From contig JBFMGC010000008.1 of the NCBI GenBank assembly GCA_040752815.1, positions 19,151 to 83,150 on the forward strand: a DNA stretch of 64,000 nt, given 5' to 3'. Made by a program: the position numbers and the translations under genes. This document shows, in pieces, positions 33,804-44,276 of the stretch (positions are counted from its first letter, which is position 1; every line of letters starts with the position of its first letter). Source of the stretch: Candidatus Zixiibacteriota bacterium (lineage in GTDB: Bacteria > Zixibacteria > MSB-5A5 > GN15 > FEB-12). The notes under the pieces are model-generated. The model saw nothing but the letters and a program-made list of their open reading frames with translations. It was not told the origin of the DNA and made no database searches.

Positions 33804-36305
33804 CTACCCCTTGACTACAATATTGAGGAGTCTTCCTGGCACGAACACCTCTTTAATTATGGCTTTCCCGGCGGTGTGCGCCTGTACTCTGGCGTCGGCG
33901 AGTGCCGCCGCCTCGGCAGTCTCCTGGTCGCAGCCAACCGGAACGGCTACCGATGCCCTGAGTTTGCCGTTGACCTGGACAGCGATTTCGATCGTATCGC
34001 CCACGACGGCAGACGGATCGAATTCAGGCCAATCGGATTTGAAAACTGACTCCCGGAACCCGGCCAGTTGCCACATTTCCTCGGCGAGATGCGGGGCCAT
34101 CGGGGCAACCAATTGGGTTGTTTTCAAAATGATTTGGTCGTTCAGTTGCTGGTTGGAAATCACATCCGGCCTGAAATCCCGCACCAGCTCCATGAGCGCG
34201 GCGATTGCGGTGTTGAACTGGAGCTTTTCGAAACTTTCGTCGACACGCTTTATGGTCTGGTTGAGCTTGATGTAGATTTCACGTTCGGGAGCGGTGAGCT
34301 CGCCCGGCTTAAAGTAACGCTTTAGGTCGGGACGGCTGTCGCGAAGGTGTTCGACCAGCGGATACAGTTTGGACGACACGAATTTCGCCGGACCGGTCAG
34401 GAACTCGGTCGTGCTCCAGGCCACCGGTTTTTCGGACGGCGCCACGAAATACATCGCCAGGCGAGAAACATCGACCCCGTAAGTGGCCATCAATTCGACC
34501 GGTGAGACCACGTTGCCGCGCGACTTGGACATCACCTGACCGGTCGCATCCGAGACCATCCCGTGATTGAACATGCGCGTGGCCGGTTCGCTGCACTTAA
34601 GCCAGCCGATGTCGTACAGGAACTTGGTGAAGAACCGAAAGTAGATCAGATGTCCGGTGGCGTGCGTGATGCCGCCGACATATAGATCGATTGGCATCCA
34701 GGCGTCGGCTTTAGCCGGCTCGAAGGGTTTGCTTGCGTTTGCCGGGTCGATATAGCGGAGGAAATACCACGACGAACAGACAAAAGTGTCCATCGTGTCG
34801 GGGTCACGTTGGGCCTCTCCCCCGCAGTTAGGACATTTGACGTTCATAAACGACGGCACGTCGGCGAGCGGCGAGCGGCCTTTGGGCAGATAGTTTTCGA
34901 CATTCGGCAGCATCACCGGCAGATCGGATTCCAGGACCGCCACCTGGCCGCACTTCCCGCAGTGGATGATCGGAATCGGGCAGCCCCAATACCTTTGGCG
35001 TGAGATCGACCAGTCCTTGAGCTTGTAGTTCACTCTACGGCGGCCGATACCTCGCTGTTCGGCGTATTCACTGAGTGCGTCAACAGCCTCTTCCCCAGCT
35101 AGTCCGTCGAACTGCCCGGAATGGACCATCGGCCCGTATTCCACGAAGGCCTGCTCCATGCGATCAGCCGATAGAGTCGTGCTATCATCGGGGTGAATTA
35201 CCACGCGAATCGGAATCCCGTACCTGCGGGCGAAGGCAAAGTCTCGTGTGTCGTGCGCCGGCACGGCCATCACCGCACCGGTACCATAGCCGGCAAGGAC
35301 ATAGTCTGCCACCCATAACTGCACCCGTTCGCCGTTAAAGGGGTTGATCGCGTACTTGCCGGTGAATACGCCGTCTTTGTCTTCGGTAATCGAGGCGCGC
35401 TCTATGTCGGTGCGCGCGGCAGACTTTTTCTGGTAGGCGGTGACCTGCGCGGAGAATTCAGGCGAGAGATCGAGCCGAGACAGTATTTCCGCCTCGGGCG
35501 AGATCGCCATGAACGTAACCCCGAAGATAGTATCCGGCCGAGTGGTGAAAATGGGCAACTTTTCGCCGGTGTCTTCGATTGTGAAGTCCACTTCGAGTCC
35601 GTGCGATCGGCCGATCCACTCGCGTTGCATGGTCTTGACGTTGTCGGGCCATCCTGGGAGCGTGTCCAGATCGTCAATCAGGCGATCGGCGTAGGCAGTG
35701 ATTTTGAAGTACCACTGTATCTGCTCTTTCTTTTCGACCGGGGTGTCGCATCGTTCGCAGCGGCCGTTGACTACCTGTTCATTGGCCAGAACCGTTTTGT
35801 CTTCGGGACACCAGTTGACAAACCCGCGGCTGCGGTACGCCAGTCCTTTCTTAAAGAGCTGGATGAACATCCATTGAGTAAACTTGTAGTAGTCGGGTTC
35901 GCACGACGAGACCTCGCGCGACCAGTCAAACGAGACGCCGACTTTCTGGAGCGTGGTGCGGCTGACCTTGATATTCTCGCGGGTCCACACCGAAGGATGG
36001 ATGCCCCGCTTGATGGCTGCGCGCTCTGCCGGCAGACCAAAAGCGTCCCAACCGAACGGATGCAGCACGCTCTTGCCCTTCATCATCTGCTGGCGGGCGA
36101 CAGCATCCCCGATGATGTAGTTGCGGAAGTGGCCCATGTGGATGTCGCCCGACGGATAGGCGAACATTACCAGCATATAGAACTTGCCGGCGGGATCCGG
36201 CATATCGGGTGCGCGGAACAGCTGCTGTCCTTCCCAGAGTCGCTGCCACTTGTTCTCAATAGCTGCAAAGTCGTAAGCCGGTATGGTCTTAGTCTTGTGT
36301 GTCAT
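33804..36305 (-). CDS. leuS: Leucyl-tRNA synthetase
   Basis: 833 residues, normal bacterial length. HIGH motif as HMGH (YPSGDIHMGHFRN), KMSKS as VMSKSRGN, and an editing CP1 domain (FTTRPDTIFGVTFM, with GTGAVMAVPAHDTRD). Two zinc-like knuckles are present (CPEDKTVLANEQV...CERCD and CPNCGG). The C-terminal anticodon-binding and beta domains are complete. It lies 95 bases downstream of the deacetylase, at the tail of the long minus-strand housekeeping array. Confidence 0.97.
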   Translation of the reverse strand: MTHKTKTIPAYDFAAIENKWQRLWEGQQLFRAPDMPDPAGKFYMLVMFAYPSGDIHMGHFRNYIIGDAVARQQMMKGKSVLHPFGWDAFGLPAERAAIKRGIHPSVWTRENIKVSRTTLQKVGVSFDWSREVSSCEPDYYKFTQWMFIQLFKKGLAYRSRGFVNWCPEDKTVLANEQVVNGRCERCDTPVEKKEQIQWYFKITAYADRLIDDLDTLPGWPDNVKTMQREWIGRSHGLEVDFTIEDTGEKLPIFTTRPDTIFGVTFMAISPEAEILSRLDLSPEFSAQVTAYQKKSAARTDIERASITEDKDGVFTGKYAINPFNGERVQLWVADYVLAGYGTGAVMAVPAHDTRDFAFARRYGIPIRVVIHPDDSTTLSADRMEQAFVEYGPMVHSGQFDGLAGEEAVDALSEYAEQRGIGRRRVNYKLKDWSISRQRYWGCPIPIIHCGKCGQVAVLESDLPVMLPNVENYLPKGRSPLADVPSFMNVKCPNCGGEAQRDPDTMDTFVCSSWYFLRYIDPANASKPFEPAKADAWMPIDLYVGGITHATGHLIYFRFFTKFLYDIGWLKCSEPATRMFNHGMVSDATGQVMSKSRGNVVSPVELMATYGVDVSRLAMYFVAPSEKPVAWSTTEFLTGPAKFVSSKLYPLVEHLRDSRPDLKRYFKPGELTAPEREIYIKLNQTIKRVDESFEKLQFNTAIAALMELVRDFRPDVISNQQLNDQIILKTTQLVAPMAPHLAEEMWQLAGFRESVFKSDWPEFDPSAVVGDTIEIAVQVNGKLRASVAVPVGCDQETAEAAALADARVQAHTAGKAIIKEVFVPGRLLNIVVKG

Positions 36306-36399
36306 CGCGATGCATCCAATGCCGCAGATAATTGGCGGATGTTATAATCTTATCGGCTCTTTGGCAACAGTTTTACAGGGTGCGGATTGAGGACAGGGC

Positions 36400-37179
36400 T
36401 CAGCGGCGAAAGCGGTTGAGCCAGATCGTCCCGCTGGAAAGCGTATTGACCACTTGCGATTTAATGCGCTCGACATCGTGAAAGAAGCCGGGGGCAAGTT
36501 TCCAGCGAACGGTTACAGGCGTGTCAAAGCCCCAGACCGGCACCCTGCCGACCGCAAGAGGATTGTCCGAACTCTCCGGCAGGCGCATCGTGAAGCCGCG
36601 CACGTAACCGACCTGTGCGGCGGTATCTAGCACGCGACGGTCGTATCGACCGAAGGGGTAACTTATTTTATCGACGCTCTGGCCGCTAAGATCCTGAAGA
36701 CGCTTGCGGGAGTCGCCCAGCTCGCGCTCCAGTTCGGCGCGGCTGCACGACATGAGGTCACGGTGCGATGCGCCGTGTGAGCCGAACTCTACTCCAAGCC
36801 CGGCCAGGCGAGTAATAGACTCTTGGCATAAGTGTGGGCAGGCCCTTATGCGATGACTGTAATCCCAACTATTTGATTTGCCGATCCAATCGCTGGGCAC
36901 GAATACCACAGGTTCGAACCTGAAACGCTCCATTATGGCCGGAAGCACTATGGTCAGATGTTCGTATCCGTCGTCGAAACTCAGCGTCAGTTTGCCTCTC
37001 CCCTGCCCTACTGGCGTGTCCCCGATGCCTGCCTCGCCGAGGTTCCAACCGTCGCCTCGCAGGCTGTCCAGTAGCCGGACCAGCCGTTTCGGTGGGTAGT
37101 TCGAAACGCCAAAGGTACATTTGTTGGATAGCTTGTGAAATACGAGAATAACAAGCCGTGATTCGGGCGAGCCGGACAT
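36400..37179 (-). CDS. Polysaccharide deacetylase (NodB fold, CE4)
   Basis: 259 residues, no signal peptide evident. NodB motifs: SFDDGYEH (catalytic Asp and first metal ligand), GSHGASH (HxxxH metal ligands) and YPFGRYD. It removes acetyl groups from an amino-sugar polymer or intermediate; the substrate is not inferable. In Bacillus the same operon also ends with a deacetylase (YlxY) and an M16 peptidase after pnp, so the neighbourhood is conserved, with the order of the two reversed here. Confidence 0.88.
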   Translation of the reverse strand: MSGSPESRLVILVFHKLSNKCTFGVSNYPPKRLVRLLDSLRGDGWNLGEAGIGDTPVGQGRGKLTLSFDDGYEHLTIVLPAIMERFRFEPVVFVPSDWIGKSNSWDYSHRIRACPHLCQESITRLAGLGVEFGSHGASHRDLMSCSRAELERELGDSRKRLQDLSGQSVDKISYPFGRYDRRVLDTAAQVGYVRGFTMRLPESSDNPLAVGRVPVWGFDTPVTVRWKLAPGFFHDVERIKSQVVNTLSSGTIWLNRFRR

Positions 37180-37193
37180 GGCGTCAGGACGAG

Positions 37194-38477
37194 CTATCCG
37201 AGACCGGCGAACTGTTTGGGGTCCGAGGGACCGAGAGCCGCGACTGTCATTTGGCTTTCGTCGAAGATCGTCTCGGCTACCCGCTGGATGTCGGCGCTCG
37301 TGATTTTGTCAATCTCTCGAATAGTACCGCTGAGCGGCTGGTACCTCTCGAGGAGTAGCTCCTGGCGGCCGATCCGATTCATCCGCGTAGATGTCGATTC
37401 CATCGCCAGCATGAGATGGCCCTTCATCTGCGCCTTAACAGAGGCGAGAACCGCACTGTTGAGCCGCCGCGAAACGGTTTTTCGGCACTCCGCGAGAATC
37501 AGATCAAAGGCCTGCTTGAGGTGTTTCTGGGCGGTGCCAAGGTAAACCGAGAACACTCCGGTATCCACAAATGAGTCATGGTACGAGTGCACAACATAGA
37601 CCAGGCCACGTTCCTCACGGATTTTCTGGAAGAGCACTGACGACATGCCCCCGCCCAGGTAGGTTGAAAGCAGCACTACCGCCATTCGGTCTCTGTGGCC
37701 ATAGGGCAGGCCGGGGAAACCAATACAGAAGTGGGTTTGGGCGCTGTCATCGGATTCAAATCGAAGGTGGACTCCCGACTTTCGCCCCGCTGGATCAGGC
37801 CGTTTCGAGCCGCCCTCCTCAAGATGGAACTTCGCGCGCACGAGCTTAACCAGTCGGTCGTGTGAGATCGCTCCCGATGCCGCCACTACAACCGATCCGG
37901 AGCGGTAGTTATTTGCATGAAACCGCGTCAGATGAGCGCGCGGGACCGAGCGGATTATCTTCATGCTGCCGAGAACCGGTCTGCCCAGAGGATGCCCCGA
38001 CCAGTGGGTTTCAGCGAACAGATCGTGGATGTGATCCGAAGGATCGTCGAGCGACTCCTTGATCTCCTCGCAAATCACCTGACGTTCCCGATCCATGTTG
38101 GTTCGGGTGAGTGTGGGATTGCAGGTCAGGTCGGCCAGGATCTCGACCGCCTGTGGCAAATACTCGTCGAGAATGCGCGCCGTGTAGCAAGTGTGTTCAC
38201 GCGTGGTGAACGCATTAAGCGACCCGCCGAGCGATTCGAGTGACTCGGCAATCTGGCGCGCGTTGCGCTGTCGTGTGCCCTTGAACACGAGGTGCTCGAG
38301 GAAGTGGCAGAGGCCATGTTCGTCCTGCTGCTCGCAGCGGGAGCCGACATCGACCCACGCGCCCAGAGAAACAGAGCGGACCCCGGGCAGTTGCTCGGTG
38401 AGCACCCGGAGTCCGTCTTTCAGCGTGGTCTTGCGAAAGACACTCTGGTCGCGTCGCGCCTTCTTCTTTCTAACCAC
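37194..38477 (-). CDS. M16 (insulinase-family) zinc peptidase
   Basis: 427 residues from GTG 38477, with AGAGG 7 bases upstream. The inverted zinc motif HFLEHLVFKGT (HxxEH, about residue 58) is intact, with the downstream Glu in the TCYTARILDEYLPQAVEILAD segment region. The second M16 half (about 190-380) is present. It resembles Bacillus MlpA/YmxG and the mitochondrial processing peptidase beta type. Probably cytoplasmic, as no signal is seen. It lies between pnp and the deacetylase with short gaps. Confidence 0.93.
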   Translation of the reverse strand: MVRKKKARRDQSVFRKTTLKDGLRVLTEQLPGVRSVSLGAWVDVGSRCEQQDEHGLCHFLEHLVFKGTRQRNARQIAESLESLGGSLNAFTTREHTCYTARILDEYLPQAVEILADLTCNPTLTRTNMDRERQVICEEIKESLDDPSDHIHDLFAETHWSGHPLGRPVLGSMKIIRSVPRAHLTRFHANNYRSGSVVVAASGAISHDRLVKLVRAKFHLEEGGSKRPDPAGRKSGVHLRFESDDSAQTHFCIGFPGLPYGHRDRMAVVLLSTYLGGGMSSVLFQKIREERGLVYVVHSYHDSFVDTGVFSVYLGTAQKHLKQAFDLILAECRKTVSRRLNSAVLASVKAQMKGHLMLAMESTSTRMNRIGRQELLLERYQPLSGTIREIDKITSADIQRVAETIFDESQMTVAALGPSDPKQFAGLG

Positions 38478-38497
38478 TATGTACCTCTGCGACTAAA

Positions 38498-40657
38498 TCA
38501 CCGGCGCGCCTTCTGACGCGGGCGGCCGCCGCCCGATCCACCGCGGCGCGGCGGCGGAGGCATTGGCGGCCTGTCCTGCCCGCCTTCGAGCAGAACCCGG
38601 CGAGACAGCCGCACCCGGCCGTCGGGCTCAATGTTGATGACCTTGACTTCCATACGGTCCCCCACTTTGCAAATGTCCTCAACCCGGCGTACGTGGTCAA
38701 CGTCCAGCTCAGATATATGCACGAGCCCGTCGGTGCCGGGGATGATTTCGACAAAAGCACCAAAATCAGTCACACGGCGGACTATGCCGTTGTAGACCTT
38801 GTCCATCTCCGGCTCTTCCACCAAAGCCTCAATCCGGGCTAGTGCGGCGCGCCCAGCCTCACCGTCAACCGACGAGATCAGCACAGTGCCATCATCCTCG
38901 ATATCGATCTTCGCGCCAGTCTCCTCGACGATCGCGCGAATGGTCTTGCCGCCGGGGCCGATCACGTCGCCGATCTTTGACGGGTTAATCTGGAGCGTGA
39001 TGATCCGAGGCGCAAACTCGGAGAGCGTTTCGCGATGTTTCGGCAGGGTGGCGTTCATGATCTCAAGAATGCGCAGGCGGGCGTCACGGGCGTGCGAAAG
39101 AGCCTGACGCATCGTGTCGATATCGAGACCGTCAATCTTGATATCCATCTGAATCGCGGTGATGCCCTCGTTGGTTCCGGCCACTTTGAAGTCCATATCG
39201 CCGAAATGATCCTCGTCGCCGATGATGTCGGTCAGGATAATGACTTGACTGTCTTCCTTGATGAGGCCCATGGCGATACCGGCAACGGCTGTCTTGGTGG
39301 GCACGCCGGCATCCATCAGTGCCAGCGAGCCGCCGCAGACTGATGCCATCGACGATGACCCGTTGGATTCCATGATGTCCGAGACCACACGAATGGTGTA
39401 CGGAAAACTCGTCTCCTGCGGGATTACCGGCTGGAGAGCGCGCTCAGAAAGGGCGCCGTGGCCGACTTCGCGCCGGCTGGTTCCCCTGATCGCCTTGGTT
39501 TCACCCGTGCAGAACGGCGGGAAGTTGTAATGTAGCATGTAGCTCTTTGTGGACTCGCCCTCGAGCTCATCGAGCCGCTGCTCATCTATCTTGGTGCCCA
39601 GGGTTACTGTCGCCAGAGCCTGCGTCTGGCCGCGTGTAAACAGCGCGGAGCCATGCGCCCGCGGCAGCACGCCGGTTTCACACGTGACCTGGCGGATTTC
39701 ATCCATACCCCGGCTGTCGATCCGCCTGCCCTCTTTGAGAATCATATCCCGCATGGTTCGTGCATCGATATCCTGAAAAATGGTGTCGATGGTCGCTTCG
39801 CTCTCGGGAAACTCCTCGGCGAGGGCTTCCATGATGCTCTTCTTCAGTTCGCGCTTGCTCTGATTGCGGGTTTCTTTATCACCTTCATGATTAAATGCGA
39901 CCAGCTTCTCCTCCGCCAGAGACTTAACCCGAGCAACCAGATCTTCGGGAGTCACTACCGGCGTATAGGTAAACGGCGGTTTGCCGCACGCTGCCTTCAG
40001 TTCGTCGATTTTGGCGACGATCTGCTTGATGTGCTCGTGGCCGAATTGCAGGGCGCCAATAACGTCGTCTTCGCTCGCTTCCGATGCCCCACCCTCGACC
40101 ATGGCGATGCTATCTGCCGATCCGGCCATTGTAATCAGCAAGTCACTCTGCTCATACTGGTCGATAGTCGGGTTGATGGCGTATTGACCGTCGATGCGGC
40201 CTACCCGCACGCCAGCGATGGTCTTCTTGATCGGGATGTCGGATACGGCCATCGCAGCCGACGTGCCGGTGATCGAGAGGACATCCGTATCGTTTTTCTG
40301 ATCGTGTGAAATCACAAATGTAATGCACTGCGTCTCGCCGCGGAAGTCGTCCGGGAAGAGCGGGCGGATGGGGCGATCGATCATGCGCGCCGAGAGGGTT
40401 TCTTTTTCCGAGGGGCGCGCCTCGCGCTTGAAAAAGCCCCCGGGAATTTTGCCCGCCGCGTAAGTTTTCTCGCGGTATTCAACCGTCAAGGGGAAGAAGT
40501 CCTGTCCGAGTTTCGGCTCGGTCTGGGCGCAGACGGTGGACAGCACCATCGAGTCGCCGTAGCGGACGGTGACCGCACCGTTCGCCTGACAGGCCATTTT
40601 GCCGCACTCGATTGTAAGCGTGCGGCCGCCAATTTCCAATTCTACTTTGTGTACCAT
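38498..40657 (-). CDS. pnp: Polyribonucleotide nucleotidyltransferase (PNPase)
   Basis: 719 residues from ATG 40657 (AGGATTA upstream); an in-frame ATG 15 bases earlier lacks a ribosome site. Two RNase PH folds with a helical linker (MVLSTVC..., and [17 protein letters not shown]), then KH ([20 protein letters not shown]) and S1 ([20 protein letters not shown]) domains. Phosphorolytic 3'-5' RNA decay. The tail is a Pro/Gly/Arg-rich stretch ([11 protein letters not shown]), a probable RNA or protein contact. Follows rpsO as in most bacteria. Confidence 0.97.
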   Translation of the reverse strand: MVHKVELEIGGRTLTIECGKMACQANGAVTVRYGDSMVLSTVCAQTEPKLGQDFFPLTVEYREKTYAAGKIPGGFFKREARPSEKETLSARMIDRPIRPLFPDDFRGETQCITFVISHDQKNDTDVLSITGTSAAMAVSDIPIKKTIAGVRVGRIDGQYAINPTIDQYEQSDLLITMAGSADSIAMVEGGASEASEDDVIGALQFGHEHIKQIVAKIDELKAACGKPPFTYTPVVTPEDLVARVKSLAEEKLVAFNHEGDKETRNQSKRELKKSIMEALAEEFPESEATIDTIFQDIDARTMRDMILKEGRRIDSRGMDEIRQVTCETGVLPRAHGSALFTRGQTQALATVTLGTKIDEQRLDELEGESTKSYMLHYNFPPFCTGETKAIRGTSRREVGHGALSERALQPVIPQETSFPYTIRVVSDIMESNGSSSMASVCGGSLALMDAGVPTKTAVAGIAMGLIKEDSQVIILTDIIGDEDHFGDMDFKVAGTNEGITAIQMDIKIDGLDIDTMRQALSHARDARLRILEIMNATLPKHRETLSEFAPRIITLQINPSKIGDVIGPGGKTIRAIVEETGAKIDIEDDGTVLISSVDGEAGRAALARIEALVEEPEMDKVYNGIVRRVTDFGAFVEIIPGTDGLVHISELDVDHVRRVEDICKVGDRMEVKVINIEPDGRVRLSRRVLLEGGQDRPPMPPPPRRGGSGGGRPRQKARR

Positions 40658-40675
40658 TAATCCTGTTTCCATGTC

Positions 40676-40951
40676 TTATCGTCTGAGACCAAGCCGCTCG
40701 ATGACCTCGCGGTAACTGGCAATGTCCCTGTCCTTGAGGTAATCGAGCATGCGACGCCGCTTACCCACCAGCTTCAGCAGACCGTGGCGGGTGTGAAAAT
40801 CCTTGGGGTGGTTCTTCATGTGTTCGGTAAGGTGATCAATGCGCTCACTGAACAGCGCGATCTGGACTTCCGGCGACCCGGTGTCACCCTCGTGCAGTTG
40901 ATGCTGTGCGACTATCTGGGCGGCTTTGTCTTTGGCGATGCCTATTGACAT
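40676..40951 (-). CDS. rpsO: 30S ribosomal protein S15
   Basis: 91 residues, normal length, with the S15 blocks [35 protein letters not shown] and [10 protein letters not shown]. Strong ribosome site AAGGAGAAAGG before the ATG. Its 5' end overlaps ribF by 10 bases. S15 commonly represses its own translation by binding its leader; no pseudoknot could be judged by eye. Confidence 0.98.
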   Translation of the reverse strand: MSIGIAKDKAAQIVAQHQLHEGDTGSPEVQIALFSERIDHLTEHMKNHPKDFHTRHGLLKLVGKRRRMLDYLKDRDIASYREVIERLGLRR

Positions 40952-41898
40952 GTCCTTTCTCCTTGTTTCTCCAATATCTCTAAAACTTGCTTCTTGTCTT
41001 GTTCAATTTGCTCTACCAGACGCTCCGGCGAGGCAAAACGCCGGTTTGGTCTGATATAGCGCGTGGGATATACGACTATTTCATCTCCATAGATGTCACG
41101 ATCAAAATCGAACAGATTCACCTCGACCGTCTGCCGTGCGACCGGGTTGAAGTGGTTCTGACCGACAAACATCATTCCTTCTTTCGATTCTTTGCCTACA
41201 TGCGCCCAACAAGCATAGACGCCTTCCGGAGGGAGGAGTTTCTGCGCGCTAAAGCGCACGTTCGCGGTGGGATAGCCGATTTTCTTGCCGAGTCCGATAC
41301 CGCGTTCGACCACGCCGTATATTGCGTAGTCATGCCCCAGGAGATCGACCGCGAAATCGTACTTGCCGAACTGCAGCGCCTGGCGAATACGTGTGGAAGA
41401 AATCGGCGCGTCGTTCCAGATCACCGGCTTGACCACTTCGAGGGCAAAGCCCATCTCGCGACCCATGCGTTCGAGTGTTTCGGTGTTGCCGCCGCGGTCT
41501 TTGCCGAGGCCATGATCGTACCCCACGATCAGCCGCTTCACGCCGACCGCATCCACGAGCACCTGTCGGACGAATTGCTCGGCGCTCATGTTGCGGACCA
41601 ATTGGTCGAACTTGATAATCAGCACGGTGCCCTCAAAGAAACACGGCACGAATCTTTGCTTCTCCTCGATCGTGGTCAGGAGCATTGGAACGTTGTCAGG
41701 TGTGACCACCGTACGGGGATGCGGATCAAACGTGACTAGGACCGGCTGTAGTTTCTCCGACGCGGCCACCTCGCGCACACGGGAGAAGATGACCTGATGG
41801 CCGCGATGAATGCCATCGAAGGTCCCGACAGTCACAACAGCCGAGCCGGCAGGGAGCTTCGCGAAGTCTTCGATCCCGCGTACGAACGTAGTCGTCAT
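40942..41898 (-). CDS. ribF: Bifunctional riboflavin kinase/FMN adenylyltransferase
   Basis: 318 residues. N-terminal adenylyltransferase with [11 protein letters not shown] and [10 protein letters not shown]-terminal flavokinase with [15 protein letters not shown]. Makes FMN and FAD from riboflavin. The ATG overlaps the truB stop (ATGA). Order truB-ribF-rpsO-pnp is the usual one. Confidence 0.97.
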   Translation of the reverse strand: MTTTFVRGIEDFAKLPAGSAVVTVGTFDGIHRGHQVIFSRVREVAASEKLQPVLVTFDPHPRTVVTPDNVPMLLTTIEEKQRFVPCFFEGTVLIIKFDQLVRNMSAEQFVRQVLVDAVGVKRLIVGYDHGLGKDRGGNTETLERMGREMGFALEVVKPVIWNDAPISSTRIRQALQFGKYDFAVDLLGHDYAIYGVVERGIGLGKKIGYPTANVRFSAQKLLPPEGVYACWAHVGKESKEGMMFVGQNHFNPVARQTVEVNLFDFDRDIYGDEIVVYPTRYIRPNRRFASPERLVEQIEQDKKQVLEILEKQGERTCQ

Positions 41899-42845
41899 GC
41901 CAGCACCCGATCGTACTTGAGGATTTCGCGGCCGGGGTGGGCTTGCAGTGAGCCCGATGGCACCACCGCCGTCGCTATGGCCAGAAGCGAGCCGTCTTTG
42001 TCTTTGAGCAGTAGATGATCTCCGGACTGGAATTCGCCCTGAACCCCTGCGATATCGCGTCCGGTAGGCCGACGTCCGAATGACACCTTGGCGCGGAACT
42101 CTGGGTCTACCGTGACCGTGCTAAAGCCAAGTGCGGCGTCCACAGGGATGATCAGTCGATTCAACTCGCCGCGCTCACGGGCATTCGATAACGCCTCCAG
42201 AGTATGCGCGTCCTCAAGACGGAACCGGCCGCTTCGCGTCCTCACGAGTGAATACAGGTAGCCGCCGCAGCCAAGTTTGCGACCAACGTCGTGAGCGAGA
42301 CTTCGGACATATGTACCTTTTCCGCACACCACGCGAACACGAAGCCGGCCCCGGCTGTACTCCAGCAGCACAAGGGAGTGAATAGTAACCGTGCGCTGAG
42401 GTGGGGTCGTCTCCTCACCCTTCCGGGACAGTTTGTAAAGGCGCTCGCCATCGACGTGCACTGCAGAATACGGCGGAACTGCCTGGGTAATCTCGCCTCT
42501 GAATGCGCCCAGCGATTCCTCAACCTGGGATTGTCCGGGAAAGCTATCCAAAGCGGTAGTACTGCCTTCCGGAACGCCCTCGCGGTCGTAGGTCGGTGAC
42601 TCCAGGCCAAGCTGAATCTCGGCCAGATATTCTTTGTCGGCGTCGGTTAGGAACCGAGCCGCTTTTGTCCCCTGCCCCACTAAGAGTACCAGGAGGCCGG
42701 TCGCTTCCGGATCGAGCGTGCCGGCATGTCCAACTGCGCGCTGCCCCAAAATCCGACGCACCTGATCAACCGCATCGTGGCTTGTCAAACCCGACGGTTT
42801 GTTCAGGGGCAAGACCCCGTGGTATGTCGCCGGTCTACGCGTCAT
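41895..42845 (-). CDS. truB: tRNA pseudouridine-55 synthase
   Basis: 316 residues. Catalytic Asp in GHAGTLDPEATGLL, family motifs LNKPSGLTSHD and CGKGTYVRSLAHD, and a C-terminal PUA-like domain (DHLLLKDKDGSLLAIA). Converts U55 of tRNAs. The start overlaps the nrnA stop by 11 bases. Confidence 0.97.
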   Translation of the reverse strand: MTRRPATYHGVLPLNKPSGLTSHDAVDQVRRILGQRAVGHAGTLDPEATGLLVLLVGQGTKAARFLTDADKEYLAEIQLGLESPTYDREGVPEGSTTALDSFPGQSQVEESLGAFRGEITQAVPPYSAVHVDGERLYKLSRKGEETTPPQRTVTIHSLVLLEYSRGRLRVRVVCGKGTYVRSLAHDVGRKLGCGGYLYSLVRTRSGRFRLEDAHTLEALSNARERGELNRLIIPVDAALGFSTVTVDPEFRAKVSFGRRPTGRDIAGVQGEFQSGDHLLLKDKDGSLLAIATAVVPSGSLQAHPGREILKYDRVLA

Positions 42846-43836
42846 GGGCCTCCAGCAAAAGCCTTACGATTTCTCTCTTGGCCAGCTCCAGGGGCAGCTT
42901 GACCGTGCACCCGGCCGCGTTGGGATGTCCCCCGCCTCCAAACAGCCCGGCAATCGCGGCGATGTCAAAGCTGTTGCGCGAACGCAGCGATACCTTCGTA
43001 TGACCATTCTCAAGTTCGCGCAGTAGGGCTCCGGCCTGCACGCCGCGAGTGTACATCGCGTAGTCAACAAGGCCCTCAGTGTTGGCGATGGATGCGCCCG
43101 TTTCCACGAGCATCTGCCGGGTCAGCGGCATGATACAGATACGCCCGTCACCGTAGTACTCCAACGCACTCAGCAGGCGGCCGGTTAGTTTCATCACCGC
43201 CGGGTCAACATCATAATACACCCGATCGCAAATCATTCGCGGATCGGCGCCGGCCCGCACCAGATCACCGGCAACCGCCAGAGTGTGCGGTGTGGTCGAC
43301 TCGAAGCGAAAACGCCCAGTGTCGGTTAATATCGCTGCGTACAAGTTAGTAGCCATGTCCGCCTCGATCTCGAATCCCACCTGGCGAAAATAGTCGTAAG
43401 CCATTTCTCCAACCGACGATGCCTTAACATCCACCCAGGAAACATCGGCTTGCAGTTCGTTCTCGGGGTGATGATCGATATTGATGACCTTGGTAGCTTC
43501 TCCAATGAAGCGGGCCACCGTTCCCAGACGGTTGAGGCTGGGGCACTCGAGAACAACCGCCACATCATATGACACGGTCTGGTCAATGCCCCCCGCCACA
43601 GCGATCTGCTCAACTCCGGGCAAGAACAGATACTTTGCCGGAACGTCCGACTCCCTGAGCATGTTCACGGACTTCCCGATCGCCTGGAGATACGAACCGA
43701 AAGCCAGTTGTGTGCCGATAGCGTCGCCATCCGGGTCGATATGCGATACCACCAGCGGTCGGCGGCATTGCTCCAGTATTTGTTGAATGCGGGTGATCCG
43801 CGATATGGCCAGGTTGTCAGTCATTGGTGTGGTCAC
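42835..43836 (-). CDS. nrnA: DHH/DHHA1 phosphoesterase, NrnA-like nanoRNase/pAp phosphatase
   Basis: 333 residues from GTG 43836 (GAGAG 7 bases upstream); ATG 43824 is an alternative. DHH motifs: SHIDPDGDAIGTQ, the DHH box NIDHHPENE and a DHHA1 end with GGGGHPNAAG. Degrades 2-5 nt RNAs and may dephosphorylate pAp. NrnA between rbfA and truB is common in nusA operons lacking Orn. Confidence 0.95.
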   Translation of the reverse strand: MTTPMTDNLAISRITRIQQILEQCRRPLVVSHIDPDGDAIGTQLAFGSYLQAIGKSVNMLRESDVPAKYLFLPGVEQIAVAGGIDQTVSYDVAVVLECPSLNRLGTVARFIGEATKVINIDHHPENELQADVSWVDVKASSVGEMAYDYFRQVGFEIEADMATNLYAAILTDTGRFRFESTTPHTLAVAGDLVRAGADPRMICDRVYYDVDPAVMKLTGRLLSALEYYGDGRICIMPLTRQMLVETGASIANTEGLVDYAMYTRGVQAGALLRELENGHTKVSLRSRNSFDIAAIAGLFGGGGHPNAAGCTVKLPLELAKREIVRLLLEAHDA

Positions 43837-44185
43837 TATGGTCTCTCTTGATCTCTTCCAGCAGTTGTTCGATCCTCACCCCTGTCTCGACCGACGGGTC
43901 GAACTTGAAATCCAGCTCGGGGATATGCCTGATCCGAAGGCTCCGCCCGACCAGCGAGCGCAAGCGCCCCCTTTCGCGCATCAGATACTCTTCAATCATG
44001 GCACGATCAGAGGCTTGACCCAGATAGGAGTAGTACACGCGAGCGTGGCGCAGATCGTCCGACAACCGGACATGGGTAAATGTCACCATGCCGGGCACAC
44101 GGTCGGCCAGTTCCGACTCCAGGAGCCGGGCAATATCGCGCTGCATCTGCACGCTGAGTCTCTCGGATCGCTTGAACTGTCTCAT
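43817..44185 (-). CDS. rbfA: Ribosome-binding factor A
   Basis: 122 residues from ATG 44185; a GTG 12 bases earlier is also in frame. Typical features: RSERLSVQMQRDIARLLESE, VTFTHVRLSDDLRHARVYYS, and a KH-like fold ending LRIRHIPELDFKFDPSVETG. Acts in late 30S maturation. It overlaps nrnA by 20 bases. Confidence 0.95.
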   Translation of the reverse strand: MRQFKRSERLSVQMQRDIARLLESELADRVPGMVTFTHVRLSDDLRHARVYYSYLGQASDRAMIEEYLMRERGRLRSLVGRSLRIRHIPELDFKFDPSVETGVRIEQLLEEIKRDHSDHTND

Positions 44186-44276
44186 CCCGAATCTCACAAT
44201 GGTGGCATCGGCACGATGGATTGGTGCGGATGTCCAACAGGCTGCACCGGCCGCGGGGCCGGCGTCAGGGCCGACA

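Noticed and set aside
35601..36347. Long plus-strand frame over the 5' part of leuS
   Set aside because: It is antisense to a clear synthetase and has the composition of a GC-rich shadow frame.
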